Source of the DNA: Clostridium tertium
GTDB taxonomy: Bacteria > Bacillota > Clostridia > Clostridiales > Clostridiaceae
DNA length: 64,000 bases
Assembly: GCF_017873245.1 (NCBI RefSeq)
Contig: NZ_JAGGJY010000004.1
Span: 62,001 to 126,000 of the forward strand
Direction of reading: 5' to 3'
Notes under the pieces: model-generated
What the model saw: the letters and a program-made list of their open reading frames with translations, nothing else
Database searches by the model: none
What the model was told of the DNA's origin: nothing
In this document: positions 8,433-17,579 of the stretch, in pieces
Position numbering within the stretch: the stretch's first letter is position 1
How the letters are laid out: each line of letters opens with the position of its first letter
Translations under genes and position numbers: made by a program

Positions 8433-10550
8433 CTATAAAACTTTATAGTTATTTTGTTGACTTCCAGAATGAGATATTCTATCTGCTCTCTCTTCAAACT
8501 TACCTGGTCCAAATCTTTCGTCAAGGCTTAAATATCCAGTTACTCTTGAAACCCCTTGAATATCCTCACTTCCACAATCCGGACACTTTCTCTCACTACT
8601 ATTTAAATACTTTCCGCAACTCTTGCAATATCTTATATGAAAGTTTATTCCTAAGTAACTTATATTTGTGCTTTTATATGCATAATTTAATATATCCATT
8701 ATTGATTCTCCTGATGGACGATCATCTACCTCTATATAACTTATATGTCCAGCATTACATAATTTGTGATAAGGGGCTTCTATATCAATTTTATCTTTTA
8801 TGGATATAGGATATTTGACAGGTATATGGAAGCTATTAGTATAATAATCCTTATCTGTTACACCTTTAATAATTCCAAAGGATTTTTTATCTTTCTTTAT
8901 AAATTTGCCAGAAAGTCCTTCTGCAGGTGTAGCATAACAACTCCAATTTAGCTTTGTTTCTTCTGTTACTCTATCAATAAAACTTCTTATATAACTAATA
9001 ATCTTAAATCCTAACTTTCTTGCATCATCATTTTCTCCATGATGATGACCAGTTAAAGCAATTAAAGTTTCAGCCAAACCAATAAATCCTATTCCCCAAG
9101 TCCCTTGCTTCAATATAGGCTCTATTGAATCCTCTTGAGATAGGCCTTCTGATCCCTTAAGTAACCCTTGACCAGCAACAAAAGGTAAATCCTTAACCTT
9201 AAGTTTCTTCAATACATTATATCTATGAAGTAATGACTCCTTTGCTAAATTTAATCTTTTATCTAAAATATCGAAGAAATCATCAATACTTCCATTTGCT
9301 TGAATTCCTATTCTAGGTAAATTAATTGTTACAGGAGCAATATTACCTCTACCTTTACATCCTGGCTCTCCATTAATATTCTTCATTAAATAAGTTCTAC
9401 ATCCCATAGTCGCAGGCATATATCCCATATCATAATACTCTTTATTAAAATCAGCATCTATATTCATAAATGTAGGGTTCATTCTCTTAGCTGCAACTCT
9501 ACATGCTAATTGATATAAATAATGATATTTATCTTCTGGTTCTCTATTTACTCCTTCTTTAACTCTAAATATTATATTAGGAAATATAGGTTGTTCTCCC
9601 TTACCTAATCCCTTTTCATATTCTAATAAAAATATTTCACATATTAATGCTGCATCTCCAGAGTTTGGTATACCTAAATTTATAGAACTAAAAGGAACTT
9701 GTGAGCCTGCCCTAGAATGCATTGTATTCAAATTATAAACAACACCTTGCATTGCTTGATGTATCTTCTTTTTTAATCTTTCTTCTGTTAACTTTTGTAT
9801 TCTATCTTTATCTAATCCGAGTTCTTCCAATTCCAATCTTATTTCTTTTCTTGTAGGATCAACAAATATAGCCATATCATTATCAAAATCCGGATGTGAT
9901 TGTCCTCCAAACATATCATTTTGACTTGACTGAAGTAATATACACGAAAGTTCTGCTGCTGTCTCTATCCTTTTAGGAATTTTAATAGTTCCATAACCTG
10001 TATTAAATCCTTGTTCTAATATTTCTTTTGTTGGTATGTGTAAACAGTTAATAGTCAAGTTATAACTATCTAAATCATGATAATATAAATCTCCATTTTC
10101 ATGTGCTTTCGCTAAATGCTTTGGCATCATAGATAAGTTATGCCACTTATTAGACTCTGATGCTATTCTTAACAATTTAGAGCTAAAGTTATTTCCAACA
10201 TTAGCATTATCTCTATCAGTTTCTATACCTATTTTTTCGATTGCTCTCATTAAGTCTGATTTTATTTCTCTAACCTTAGTTCTTTCTTTTCTATAACTTG
10301 AATATGCAGTTTTAATATTTTTATAATTACTATCAATCAAAGATTTTTCAACTAAATTTTGAATTTCTTCAACCGTTATTTTTTCATTACCTGTTTCTTC
10401 TATATAATTTATTACCTTTTTTACAATATCTAATAATTCAACTTCTTTAAGCCTTTCCCCTATTTCATCTCCTGCTTTTCTTATTGCCGTAGCTATTTTA
10501 ACTGAATTGAAGGAAACTTCTCTCCCATCTCTTTTTACTACATATAGCAC
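8433..10550 (-). CDS. nrdD: Anaerobic (class III) ribonucleoside-triphosphate reductase
   Basis: Reduces NTPs to dNTPs under anoxia using a glycyl radical installed by NrdG. An ATP-cone allosteric domain occupies ~1-90 (MLYVVKRDGREVSFN). The catalytic barrel contains CLHIP and QSSQNDMFGGQSHPDF, and the C-terminus has the zinc ribbon CKSCGKYL...CPDCGSED followed by the radical site RVTGYL (Gly ~680). Length 705 aa is typical. The start is GTG with GGGGGT 7-8 nt upstream. A NrdR-like box lies just ahead of the gene. It is transcribed divergently from degV. Confidence 0.96.
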   Translation of the reverse strand: MLYVVKRDGREVSFNSVKIATAIRKAGDEIGERLKEVELLDIVKKVINYIEETGNEKITVEEIQNLVEKSLIDSNYKNIKTAYSSYRKERTKVREIKSDLMRAIEKIGIETDRDNANVGNNFSSKLLRIASESNKWHNLSMMPKHLAKAHENGDLYYHDLDSYNLTINCLHIPTKEILEQGFNTGYGTIKIPKRIETAAELSCILLQSSQNDMFGGQSHPDFDNDMAIFVDPTRKEIRLELEELGLDKDRIQKLTEERLKKKIHQAMQGVVYNLNTMHSRAGSQVPFSSINLGIPNSGDAALICEIFLLEYEKGLGKGEQPIFPNIIFRVKEGVNREPEDKYHYLYQLACRVAAKRMNPTFMNIDADFNKEYYDMGYMPATMGCRTYLMKNINGEPGCKGRGNIAPVTINLPRIGIQANGSIDDFFDILDKRLNLAKESLLHRYNVLKKLKVKDLPFVAGQGLLKGSEGLSQEDSIEPILKQGTWGIGFIGLAETLIALTGHHHGENDDARKLGFKIISYIRSFIDRVTEETKLNWSCYATPAEGLSGKFIKKDKKSFGIIKGVTDKDYYTNSFHIPVKYPISIKDKIDIEAPYHKLCNAGHISYIEVDDRPSGESIMDILNYAYKSTNISYLGINFHIRYCKSCGKYLNSSERKCPDCGSEDIQGVSRVTGYLSLDERFGPGKFEERADRISHSGSQQNNYKVL

Positions 10551-10566
10551 TTACACTACCCCCGTT

Positions 10567-10582
10567 ACACAATATATTGTAT
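10567..10582 (-). promoter_or_regulatory. Probable NrdR box upstream of nrdD
   Basis: ACACAATATATTGTAT closely matches the remembered NrdR consensus (ACACWATATATWGTGT) and sits 17 bp before the nrdD start codon. NrdR usually binds paired boxes; I did not find an equally good second one. Confidence 0.5.
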
Positions 10583-10740
10583 TAATTATAGTATTCATTA
10601 TACGCTCTAAAAATATTCATTTCAAATTGTAATATAATTAGATTTCAATAGATTTACTTTTAATATATGGTGTTTTCTTCTATATTTACTTCTTTTTATG
10701 ATTATATAAAGTTGACAAATAAAAATTTCTCTCAACAAAA

Positions 10741-10782
10741 CTATATCACTATTGATATAGTTTTTAAGTATCAGTATTGATA
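10741..10782 (+). promoter_or_regulatory. Twin operator sites at the degV-padR promoter
   Basis: Two copies of TATCA-NTA-TTGATA occur at 10744-10757 and 10769-10782, exactly 25 bp apart. The first is extended into a 20-bp palindrome, CTATATCA-CTAT-TGATATAG. The second overlaps the -35 hexamer. The arrangement is that of a repressor operator. The PadR protein encoded downstream is the obvious candidate for binding, though this is not the usual PadR ATGT-ACAT motif. Confidence 0.55.
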
Positions 10783-10804
10783 TATAAATTTGCTATGATA
10801 TAAT
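10777..10804 (+). promoter_or_regulatory. Promoter of degV-padR
   Basis: TTGATA (10777-10782), a 16-bp spacer and TATAAT (10799-10804) give a sigma-A type promoter about 70 bp before degV. Confidence 0.65.
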
Positions 10805-10876
10805 AAAAATGTATAGATTTTTAAGATTTTGAGATTATAGAATTATATTAAATTATTTTATATTAGGAGGATTTTT

Positions 10877-11722
10877 ATGCAAAAAATAGCATTAATAGTT
10901 GATAGTGCGTGTGATTTATCTCTTGAGACACTTAAGGAAAAAAATATTCATTTACTTCCACTTAGAATTGCTTACTCTCATAAAGAATATAGAGATAAGA
11001 TAGATATATCTGCTGACGAAATTTACGATAACCTAGAAAAAGAAGTTCCTAAAACATCTTTACCTAGTGCAGAAAATATGGAAGAAATTTTAGTTTCATT
11101 AGAAAATGAAGGCTATACTCATGTTATTGCTATAACTATTTCTAGCGGCCTATCAGGAACATTTAACTCAATAAGATTAGCACTAGAGGATCATCCTCAG
11201 CTAATATCTTATGTATTTGATACTAAAATTTTAGCTATGCCTGAGGGCCTTGTTGCATTAGAGGTTGCTAATTTAATTAATGATGGAAAAACATTTGAGG
11301 AAATAGTATCTGAAATTCCAAAAATAAGAAGAAATATTACTGGATACTTTACTATAAACACATTAGAATACTTAAAAAGAGGCGGAAGAATAGGTAAGAT
11401 ATCTGGTACAATAGGAGAAATGTTGAATCTAAAGCCTATTGTAACTGTTGATGAAGAAGGTGTCTACTATACTGTATGTAAAGCTAGAGGAAGAAAACAA
11501 TCAATATTAAAGCTTACAAATATATTAAATGATGAACTTGCTTTAGGACCTTGTAAAGTTTGGGTACTTCAAGGTGGAGCTTTAGAAGAAGCAAAAAATT
11601 TCATGGAATCTCTGAAAGGCTTAAAAAATATAGTTAGTCTTGATATATCCCAAATAAGCCCTGCTTTAGGAGTACATGGAGGACCCGGGTTACTTGGCCT
11701 AGCAATTCAAAAGGTTTATTAA
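10877..11722 (+). CDS. DegV family fatty-acid-binding protein
   Basis: Cytosolic lipid-binding protein; FakB-type members present fatty acids to the FakA kinase. Visible features are the N-terminal IVDSACDLS, the SSGLSGTFNS loop (~91-100) and the C-terminal HGGPGLLGLA region, which are conserved in DegV folds. Length 281 aa is normal. AGGAGG precedes the ATG by ~6 nt. No fakA is present in the window. It overlaps functionally with padR, whose ATG follows the degV stop by one base, suggesting translational coupling and shared control by the twin operators. Confidence 0.9.
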   Translation: MQKIALIVDSACDLSLETLKEKNIHLLPLRIAYSHKEYRDKIDISADEIYDNLEKEVPKTSLPSAENMEEILVSLENEGYTHVIAITISSGLSGTFNSIRLALEDHPQLISYVFDTKILAMPEGLVALEVANLINDGKTFEEIVSEIPKIRRNITGYFTINTLEYLKRGGRIGKISGTIGEMLNLKPIVTVDEEGVYYTVCKARGRKQSILKLTNILNDELALGPCKVWVLQGGALEEAKNFMESLKGLKNIVSLDISQISPALGVHGGPGLLGLAIQKVY

Positions 11723-11723
11723 T

Positions 11724-12185
11724 ATGGATAATTACAACCTTCACCTAAGCAGTATAGAAGATATAAAAGAGGAAGAAAAAAGACTCCATGAAGAATACAA
11801 AAGAAAACTTTCAGAATTAAAAAAGATTCAAAAAGAAAAAGAATCTGTTGGTCAAGTATTTACTAAAGGTCTATTACCTATATATGTTCTTCATATACTT
11901 AGTATTGCTCCTTCAAATGGATATGATATTGCAAATAAAATAGGTGAACGTACAAACGGACTTTGGATTCCTAGTACTGGTGGTATTTATCCTTTACTAA
12001 AGAAATTAGAAAAAGATGAATATATAATTGGTGAATGGGATGATCCTAAAAAGAAATTTCAAAAAGTTTATTCCTTAACTCAAAAAGGAATAGAGGAATA
12101 TGAATCTAGAAAACATCTTTTAAAGCCTAAGATAGAAGAGGCATTAAAGGTATTTAAAATAATTTATAAGGACCTTTATAAATAG
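11724..12185 (+). CDS. PadR family transcriptional regulator
   Basis: Winged-helix repressor. Residues ~1-45 form an unusual charged coiled-coil-like lead (EDIKEEEKRLHEEYKRKLSE) before the PadR wing: LPIYVLHILSIAPSNGYDIANKI, WIPSTGGIYPLLKKLEKDEYI and the KVYSLTQKG wing. Its start overlaps the degV ribosome path with only one base between genes. It probably controls its own operon through the twin operators upstream; the ligand is unknown, possibly a fatty acid given its partner. Confidence 0.88.
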   Translation: MDNYNLHLSSIEDIKEEEKRLHEEYKRKLSELKKIQKEKESVGQVFTKGLLPIYVLHILSIAPSNGYDIANKIGERTNGLWIPSTGGIYPLLKKLEKDEYIIGEWDDPKKKFQKVYSLTQKGIEEYESRKHLLKPKIEEALKVFKIIYKDLYK

Positions 12186-12253
12186 TTACCTTTTTGTATT
12201 ATATTTTTTAATTTTGCACAAAATAACATTATAAATTTTTAGGTGGTGTTATT

Positions 12254-12454
12254 TTGAAAGGTAAAATTATTGATTATAATTACTTTGAAGCTTTTGTAGC
12301 TTTAGAAGATGATACTGTTGTTAAAGTTCCACTTACTCAAGTAAGTGATTATTTAAGCGTTGGTGCTGTAGTTAATCTTGACTCTAATAATTTAAGCTGC
12401 AGCACTAGTAATAAACCTAAATTGACTCAAGATAAAATAGTAGATTTTTTTTAA
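12254..12454 (+). CDS. Small conserved clostridial protein, function unknown
   Basis: 66 aa. Starts at TTG with AGGTGGTG 5 nt upstream. The sequence (KGKIIDYNYFEAFVALEDDTVVKVPL...) alternates like a small beta-barrel (OB/S1-like), followed by a Ser/Asn-rich tail. I do not recognise a family with confidence. It converges on ferredoxin and shares its terminator. Confidence 0.65.
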   Translation: MKGKIIDYNYFEAFVALEDDTVVKVPLTQVSDYLSVGAVVNLDSNNLSCSTSNKPKLTQDKIVDFF

Positions 12455-12459
12455 TAATA

Positions 12460-12491
12460 AAAAGATGCTTGATATTCAAGCATCTTTTTAT
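12460..12491. terminator. Bidirectional terminator between the 66-aa gene and ferredoxin
   Basis: Stem AAGATGCTTGA / TCAAGCATCTT with an ATAT loop, with A-runs and T-runs on both sides. It serves both convergent genes. Confidence 0.9.
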
Positions 12492-12679
12492 TATGATACG
12501 CTTATTGCATTTACTGGACAACTAGCTTCTGCATCCTTAGCTTCATCTTCTAATTCACTAGGAACATCAGGATTTTTTGCCACTGCCTTTCCATCATCAT
12601 CCATTTCGAAAATTGATTCACAAATTGATGTACATAATCCACATCCAATACAAGTATCTTTATCTACATGAGCTTCCAT
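12491..12679 (-). CDS. Single-cluster [4Fe-4S] ferredoxin
   Basis: 62-aa electron carrier. Cys ligands are in CIGCGLC (~11-17) and the distal CPVNA (~Cys54), the one-cluster arrangement, with an acidic middle (EDEAKDAEA). RBS AAAGGAAG. It stands alone between the Mrp ATPase and a convergent small gene. Confidence 0.95.
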   Translation of the reverse strand: MEAHVDKDTCIGCGLCTSICESIFEMDDDGKAVAKNPDVPSELEDEAKDAEASCPVNAISVS

Positions 12680-12750
12680 ATTGTAATCTTCCTTTCTTTA
12701 TTAATATCATTACTATTTTACCCATGAATATATATTTTATGTATTTCTTA

Positions 12751-13593
12751 CTAATACAAACCTTCAAAAATTAATGAATATAAATCATTATTTATTACAT
12801 ATTCCTCTGCTATTCCTTCTTCTAAAGCTTCAGTTAAATCCACATTTATTGGAAGTTCTCCAATTAAAGGTACACCTAAATATTCAGCATGCTCTTCTGC
12901 TGATTTTTTACTAAACACTCTCATCTTGGTATCACAACCTGGACAATTTATATAAGACATATTTTCTACAACACCTCTTATTGGTAAAGGCATCTTATTT
13001 GCCATTGTTATTACCTTTTTAACTATCATAGATACCATATCTTGTGGGGTTGAAACAATAATAAGCTCTGTAATAGGGAAGCTTTGCATTACTGTTAAAG
13101 TTATATCTGATGTACCTGGTGGCATATCTATTAATAAATAATCTAACTCTCCCCATACTGTATCAGTAAACAGTTGAGTTAAAACACTTGTTACTATAGG
13201 ACCTCTCCAAACAACTGGATCATCTTCCTTTGGTATTAGTAGATTCATTGATAGTACTTTTACTCCACCCTTTGATTCTACTGGATTATATTTAAAATTA
13301 TTTTCATCAATAGGTTCAATAACTGCTCTTTTATTACTTATACCAAAAAATCTTGGCATTGAAGGACCTGTTATATCAGCATCTAAAACGCCGACTTTAT
13401 ATCCTTTTTTTCTTAATGTACTTGCTAATATCCCAGTAACTGTAGATTTACCTACTCCACCTTTACCGCTTATTATTCCAATTACATTCTTTATTTCACC
13501 ATACTTAGGTAATAGCTTACCACAACCTTGTGCTCCAACAGTATCCTTTGAGCTACATTTATTTTTACTTGGACAAGTTGAACAACCTGACAT
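12751..13593 (-). CDS. Mrp/NBP35 family Fe-S cluster carrier ATPase
   Basis: P-loop NTPase that binds and transfers Fe-S clusters. Deviant Walker A is GKGGVGKST (~44-52), Walker B LLIDMPPGTSD, and the bridging cluster motif CPGC (~221-224). The N-terminus has extra cysteines (SGCSTCPSKNKC), an NBP35-like feature of many anaerobe Mrp proteins. RBS TAGGAGGT. It is followed by the lone ferredoxin, a fitting neighbour for Fe-S biogenesis. Confidence 0.92.
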   Translation of the reverse strand: MSGCSTCPSKNKCSSKDTVGAQGCGKLLPKYGEIKNVIGIISGKGGVGKSTVTGILASTLRKKGYKVGVLDADITGPSMPRFFGISNKRAVIEPIDENNFKYNPVESKGGVKVLSMNLLIPKEDDPVVWRGPIVTSVLTQLFTDTVWGELDYLLIDMPPGTSDITLTVMQSFPITELIIVSTPQDMVSMIVKKVITMANKMPLPIRGVVENMSYINCPGCDTKMRVFSKKSAEEHAEYLGVPLIGELPINVDLTEALEEGIAEEYVINNDLYSLIFEGLY

Positions 13594-13605
13594 AATACTT
13601 ACCTC

Positions 13606-14445
13606 CTACCAGTTTTTCTCTACTTCTTTTGGAATATTATCTTTAGTATAAATAGAAATATTCCATTCCTTAAATTCATTTTCCCCGACTACATAGTAAT
13701 AATACTCTATGTTGTTTTTCTTATCTTGCACTGTTATATTACTCTTATATATAGTTGAATTATGTCCCCTATTTTTGATGTTTATAACAATATCAAAATC
13801 ATTTTGATTGTTATTTACCATCTCTACATTAGGTGTAATATTTCTCGCTCTTGTGAGAAAATCCTCTATATCAGAAGAAAATATATATTTTAGACAATCT
13901 ACATCTTCTTGCACGTCAATTCCAATCTTATTATTTCCATCATTAAGAACCTCTTTTTGAAGATTCATAACATCTAATATAGAATTATAATATATGTATT
14001 CAAAATCTCTAGGCTTTCTAATTATTGATAAATTTTGAAGAATCCCTTCATCCAATCTTTTAGAGACCGTAAAACTAATATCATCGTTATAAAAGTTTCC
14101 ATCATATGCCCCAACTACATAATTAAAAGTCTTAACTTCATCACCAACTTTTATTTCAAATATGTAGTCTGGCTGTAAATCTGATTTTTTTTCACTAACC
14201 TTTGCCTTTGATAAAAGGTTATACATGTTTAATATAGCTTTATCATCAGTTACAAGAAACTTAAATGACTTATCTCTGACACTTTGAATACTTATAACCT
14301 CTACTTTTCCACTTCCTAAGTAATCAAAATAACCGTTATCGCTTTTAAATTTACTTTTTATATTATCTATCATCCCACAAGATGTTAAGCTAAATGACAG
14401 AATTATCACTAATATAGTAATTATACTTTTTATTGGCTTTTTCAA
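13606..14445 (-). CDS. Putative lipoprotein, function unknown
   Basis: 279 aa. Starts at TTG with GGAAGG 6-7 nt upstream. The lipoprotein signal ends LTSC (Cys ~23), and the exported part is rich in Asp/Asn/Lys with beta-strand-like stretches. No catalytic motif recognised. It lies 13 bp before mrp on the same strand, so may be cotranscribed; there is no obvious functional link. Confidence 0.7.
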   Translation of the reverse strand: MKKPIKSIITILVIILSFSLTSCGMIDNIKSKFKSDNGYFDYLGSGKVEVISIQSVRDKSFKFLVTDDKAILNMYNLLSKAKVSEKKSDLQPDYIFEIKVGDEVKTFNYVVGAYDGNFYNDDISFTVSKRLDEGILQNLSIIRKPRDFEYIYYNSILDVMNLQKEVLNDGNNKIGIDVQEDVDCLKYIFSSDIEDFLTRARNITPNVEMVNNNQNDFDIVINIKNRGHNSTIYKSNITVQDKKNNIEYYYYVVGENEFKEWNISIYTKDNIPKEVEKNW

Positions 14446-14494
14446 TTATATCCTTCCCCTCTATTAAAAAGTCAATAGTATCCCTACAATAACT

Positions 14495-14530
14495 TATAGT
14501 TAGGAGAAGCATTAGCTTCTCCTAACTATA
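14495..14530 (-). terminator. Terminator of the 167-aa gene
   Basis: Fifteen-base perfect stem (ATAGTTAGGAGAAGC and its complement) with a 4-nt loop, about 50 bp after the stop. Confidence 0.75.
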
Positions 14531-14578
14531 AATAAATTATAATACTTTAATTCTTTAATAGCAAATCTTATTAAATGA

Positions 14579-15082
14579 TTATTGAAAACTCTTTGATATA
14601 TTATCCAAGACAACATTTATGCTATTTTTTTCTTTTCCTTTTATATAGGAATATTTAATCATAAGAACTTTTCCCTCTGAGTAATTTCTAAGATAATATT
14701 TATTTATAGTATCGTCCTCTTTTTTATTTATAATATACCAAGTACTATTATCCTCTACTATTTTTATATCATCTTTATTTATTGTTATATCATTACAAAT
14801 AGATTCTATTTCATCATTTGTAATAGATATATTTCCATGAATATCTTTCCCATCAGTAAAATTAATATTTATATAACTATTGGAATTATCGTCTATTTCC
14901 CACCCTATTGGTAGTGAAATTTTATATTTCCCCTCTCTCAACAAATAAACATCAAATTCTTCTATATTATTATTTGAAATTGCAACTTTTCTTATATCAT
15001 TTATAAATAGATTCTTCATACAGACTATAAGAAACATTAGGAATACCATTAGGGTTATTATATAGATTTTTTTCTTATTCAT
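14579..15082 (-). CDS. Membrane-anchored protein of unknown function
   Basis: 167 aa with one N-terminal hydrophobic anchor (IYIITLMVFLMFLIVCM, ~6-22) and an exported domain with ISLPIGWEI and YLRNYSEGKVLMIKYSY. The layout resembles PsbP/DUF-type small anchored proteins but I cannot name a family. The ribosome site is weak (GATGAG). It follows the large coat-like protein by 45 bp on the same strand. Confidence 0.6.
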   Translation of the reverse strand: MNKKKIYIITLMVFLMFLIVCMKNLFINDIRKVAISNNNIEEFDVYLLREGKYKISLPIGWEIDDNSNSYININFTDGKDIHGNISITNDEIESICNDITINKDDIKIVEDNSTWYIINKKEDDTINKYYLRNYSEGKVLMIKYSYIKGKEKNSINVVLDNISKSFQ

Positions 15083-15127
15083 TTAATATACTCATCAGGA
15101 TTTATAAGTACACCCTGCTATAGCACT

Positions 15128-16591
15128 CTATTGCATAGGTACTACAACAGTTGAATTTCTGAAATCATAGAACATCAACCAGCATCCCATTCCATCCCTA
15201 GTTTCATCATTAATCCAAGTTACAAATCCAGTCTTTCCTTCATAAGGTTGCTCATCTCTATTTTTCTTTCCTGGAATACCATAAACTATATACCTTAGAT
15301 TTCCATCTTTATCACATTTATATCCAAGCATAAAGTGTCCATACTTTCTTATATATGGATAGTAATTAAGCATTGGATAATATGCTACTGTATATCTATT
15401 ATAATTTGACATATTACACATTTCATGCAAATCATGAACAGGTACTTTATACCACTTACAATATTTTATTTCTTGATATTCCCCTCTGCAGTGTTCAAAT
15501 CCATTGGCAATTCCCTCAAAGTATTCTCCAACACTTCCTCTTATTGTAAATACCTTCGGCTCCTCTTCTATATTATCTTCTATTTTTTCATCTATCTTCT
15601 CTTCGTATTCATCAAATTTATTCTTCTTATTGCCCCTGTTTAATGAATCCATTTCATATTGATTAATGTTTTCTTCTTTACTTTCAACTTGATTTTCTCC
15701 AATCTCTTGCTCAGTAAATTGATTATCTTCGTTAATAATCTCCTCTTCATCAATACTATCATGATTACCATCTCTGTTTAATGAATTCATTCCGTAATAA
15801 TCAATATCCTCAGTTTTATTTGCAAATGGGTTTTCTTCAACCTGTTGATTAATAAATGGATTATCTGCGCTAACAATCTCTACTAAATTAGTAGGCTCTT
15901 CTACAACTTCTTCTGATTCTTCTAAATGCTTTTCGTCTTCTATATTTATAGGATCAATACTATCAATTTCCTCAATAATAGGTCTTTCACCTCTAATATC
16001 TTCATCTCTATGTTCATCACATTTCTTTTCTTTCTTCTTATCTTCATGATGTTTCTCTTCATCACACTTCTTCTTTTCATGGTATTTATCTTCATCCTTT
16101 TTCTTTTTTTCATCTTTCTTAATATATTCAATCTTATCCTTTATTTTTTCATGAGCAGATTTTACTATTTTGTAATTTTTCCAATTTTCACTTGGTTGTT
16201 CTCCATTTATGAAACCGCACATTATTATAATTGGAACTTTATTCTTCATCTTAGCTATTGCAGCTCCTGATACTTTATCATAAGATATTCCTAATCCTGC
16301 TATATCATCAACAGAATACTCCTTTGTTATTTCTGCCTTTCCACCATCGGAAATAGTAATTTTACCTAAGTCTACTATTTTCTTAGTATCTTTCTTATTG
16401 CATATAGCTAAAATGCAATAATCATCATCATCATTCCTTAGATTTTGAGCATAGAAAGAAATTTTGCATGTATCTCCTCTTGCTTCTATCTTTGAATATC
16501 CTGATAAGGTTTTGTCATTAGAATTAGAGTAGCCTCTTTCGTCTTCTTGTAAAATAATAAAATTTCTATACAACTTATTTAATTGTGACAA
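15128..16591 (-). CDS. Large charged protein, possibly spore-coat or surface associated
   Basis: 487 aa, start TTG after GGAGG. Three parts: an N-terminal beta-like domain (~1-140); a middle (~145-345) that is extremely charged, first a Lys/His/Cys-rich tract (HEKKKCDEE..., KKEKKCDEH) and then an acidic section with an imperfect ~42-residue repeat, each ending YxMxSLNR (YGMNSLNR, YEMDSLNR); and a C-terminal aromatic domain (~350-487) rich in Tyr/Trp with GHFMLGYK, YIVYGIPGKK and VVVPMQ. The composition suggests a coat or exosporium protein. No signal peptide is visible. Function inferred only from composition. Confidence 0.6.
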   Translation of the reverse strand: MSQLNKLYRNFIILQEDERGYSNSNDKTLSGYSKIEARGDTCKISFYAQNLRNDDDDYCILAICNKKDTKKIVDLGKITISDGGKAEITKEYSVDDIAGLGISYDKVSGAAIAKMKNKVPIIIMCGFINGEQPSENWKNYKIVKSAHEKIKDKIEYIKKDEKKKKDEDKYHEKKKCDEEKHHEDKKKEKKCDEHRDEDIRGERPIIEEIDSIDPINIEDEKHLEESEEVVEEPTNLVEIVSADNPFINQQVEENPFANKTEDIDYYGMNSLNRDGNHDSIDEEEIINEDNQFTEQEIGENQVESKEENINQYEMDSLNRGNKKNKFDEYEEKIDEKIEDNIEEEPKVFTIRGSVGEYFEGIANGFEHCRGEYQEIKYCKWYKVPVHDLHEMCNMSNYNRYTVAYYPMLNYYPYIRKYGHFMLGYKCDKDGNLRYIVYGIPGKKNRDEQPYEGKTGFVTWINDETRDGMGCWLMFYDFRNSTVVVPMQ

Positions 16592-16661
16592 ACCTCTAGA
16601 ACCTCCACTTTACATTAATTCAATACATTATATGCATATCATATCTAAATATGTTAAAAAT

Positions 16662-16708
16662 AAAACTCGTGAGATTATTTGATATTACACCAAATTTCTC
16701 ACGAGTAA
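16662..16708 (-). terminator. Terminator of rnmV-ksgA
   Basis: Ten-base stem ACTCGTGAGA / TCTCACGAGT with a long loop and A/T tails, ~25 bp beyond the ksgA stop. Confidence 0.75.
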
Positions 16709-16733
16709 AATAATTACTATATTAAATCGAAAT

Positions 16734-17579
16734 CTATCTTAAATATTGATTTATCTTATCTGACAAAGTCGCAAACTCTTCAATAGTTAAAGTTTCGCCT
16801 CTTCTTTTTGGATCAATATTAGCCTCATTAAATGCTAATTCTAAGTTTTCTTTACTTAATCCGATATTTTTCACACCATTCCAAAGAGTTTTTCTTCTCA
16901 TATTAAACGAATTTCTAATTATATCAAAAAATAATTTTTCATTTTCAACTTTAACTTTTGGCTCATTTAATTTATCTAATCTTATCACTATAGAATCAAC
17001 CTTTGGTCTTGGTATGAAGCATTGAGGTGGTACTCTTCTAACTATTTTAGTATTACAGTAATATTGAACTAATAATGAAAGAGAACCATAATCTTTGTTC
17101 CCAGGATCTGCATTCATTCTTTCTGCAACTTCCTTTTGTATCATTATAGTTAATGATTTAAAGTTATAGCCTTCCTTTAATAATTTAACTATTATAGGCG
17201 TAGTAACATAATAAGGTAAATTAGCAACAAGCTTTACACTTTTTTCTTCTCCAATTATCTCATTAAAATTAACCTTTAAAGCATCCTTATGTATTAATGT
17301 AAATTTAGGATTATTTCCTATTTCTTGATTCAAGATAGGTATAAGATCATTATCTAATTCTATAGCTACTACTTTTTTAGCCTTATTTAACAATTGAGCT
17401 GTTAATGTACCAACTCCTGGTCCTATTTCTATTACTAAGTCATTTTCATCTACTTCAGCACCAGCAACTATATCTCTTGGAACTGAATCATCTATTAAAA
17501 AGTTTTGTCCTAAGCTTTTGGAAAACTTAAAATTATATTTTTTAACTAGCTCAGCCGTTTTTATATCTTGTATTTCCAT
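16734..17579 (-). CDS. ksgA: 16S rRNA dimethyladenosine transferase
   Basis: Dimethylates two adjacent adenosines in the 3' hairpin of 16S rRNA. SAM motif I is [12 protein letters not shown], and the catalytic NLPYYVTTP (motif IV) is present. The N-terminus [18 protein letters not shown] is the family hallmark. Length 281 aa. Its ATG shares one base with the rnmV stop (TAATG), so translation is coupled. This rnmV-ksgA pairing is conserved in Firmicutes. Confidence 0.97.
   Translation of the reverse strand: MEIQDIKTAELVKKYNFKFSKSLGQNFLIDDSVPRDIVAGAEVDENDLVIEIGPGVGTLTAQLLNKAKKVVAIELDNDLIPILNQEIGNNPKFTLIHKDALKVNFNEIIGEEKSVKLVANLPYYVTTPIIVKLLKEGYNFKSLTIMIQKEVAERMNADPGNKDYGSLSLLVQYYCNTKIVRRVPPQCFIPRPKVDSIVIRLDKLNEPKVKVENEKLFFDIIRNSFNMRRKTLWNGVKNIGLSKENLELAFNEANIDPKRRGETLTIEEFATLSDKINQYLR

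Noticed and set aside
15926-16270. 114-codon plus-strand frame opposite the charged coat-like gene
   Set aside because: Poly-Phe/Leu/Ile run that is simply the complement of a Lys/Glu-rich region; no SD.
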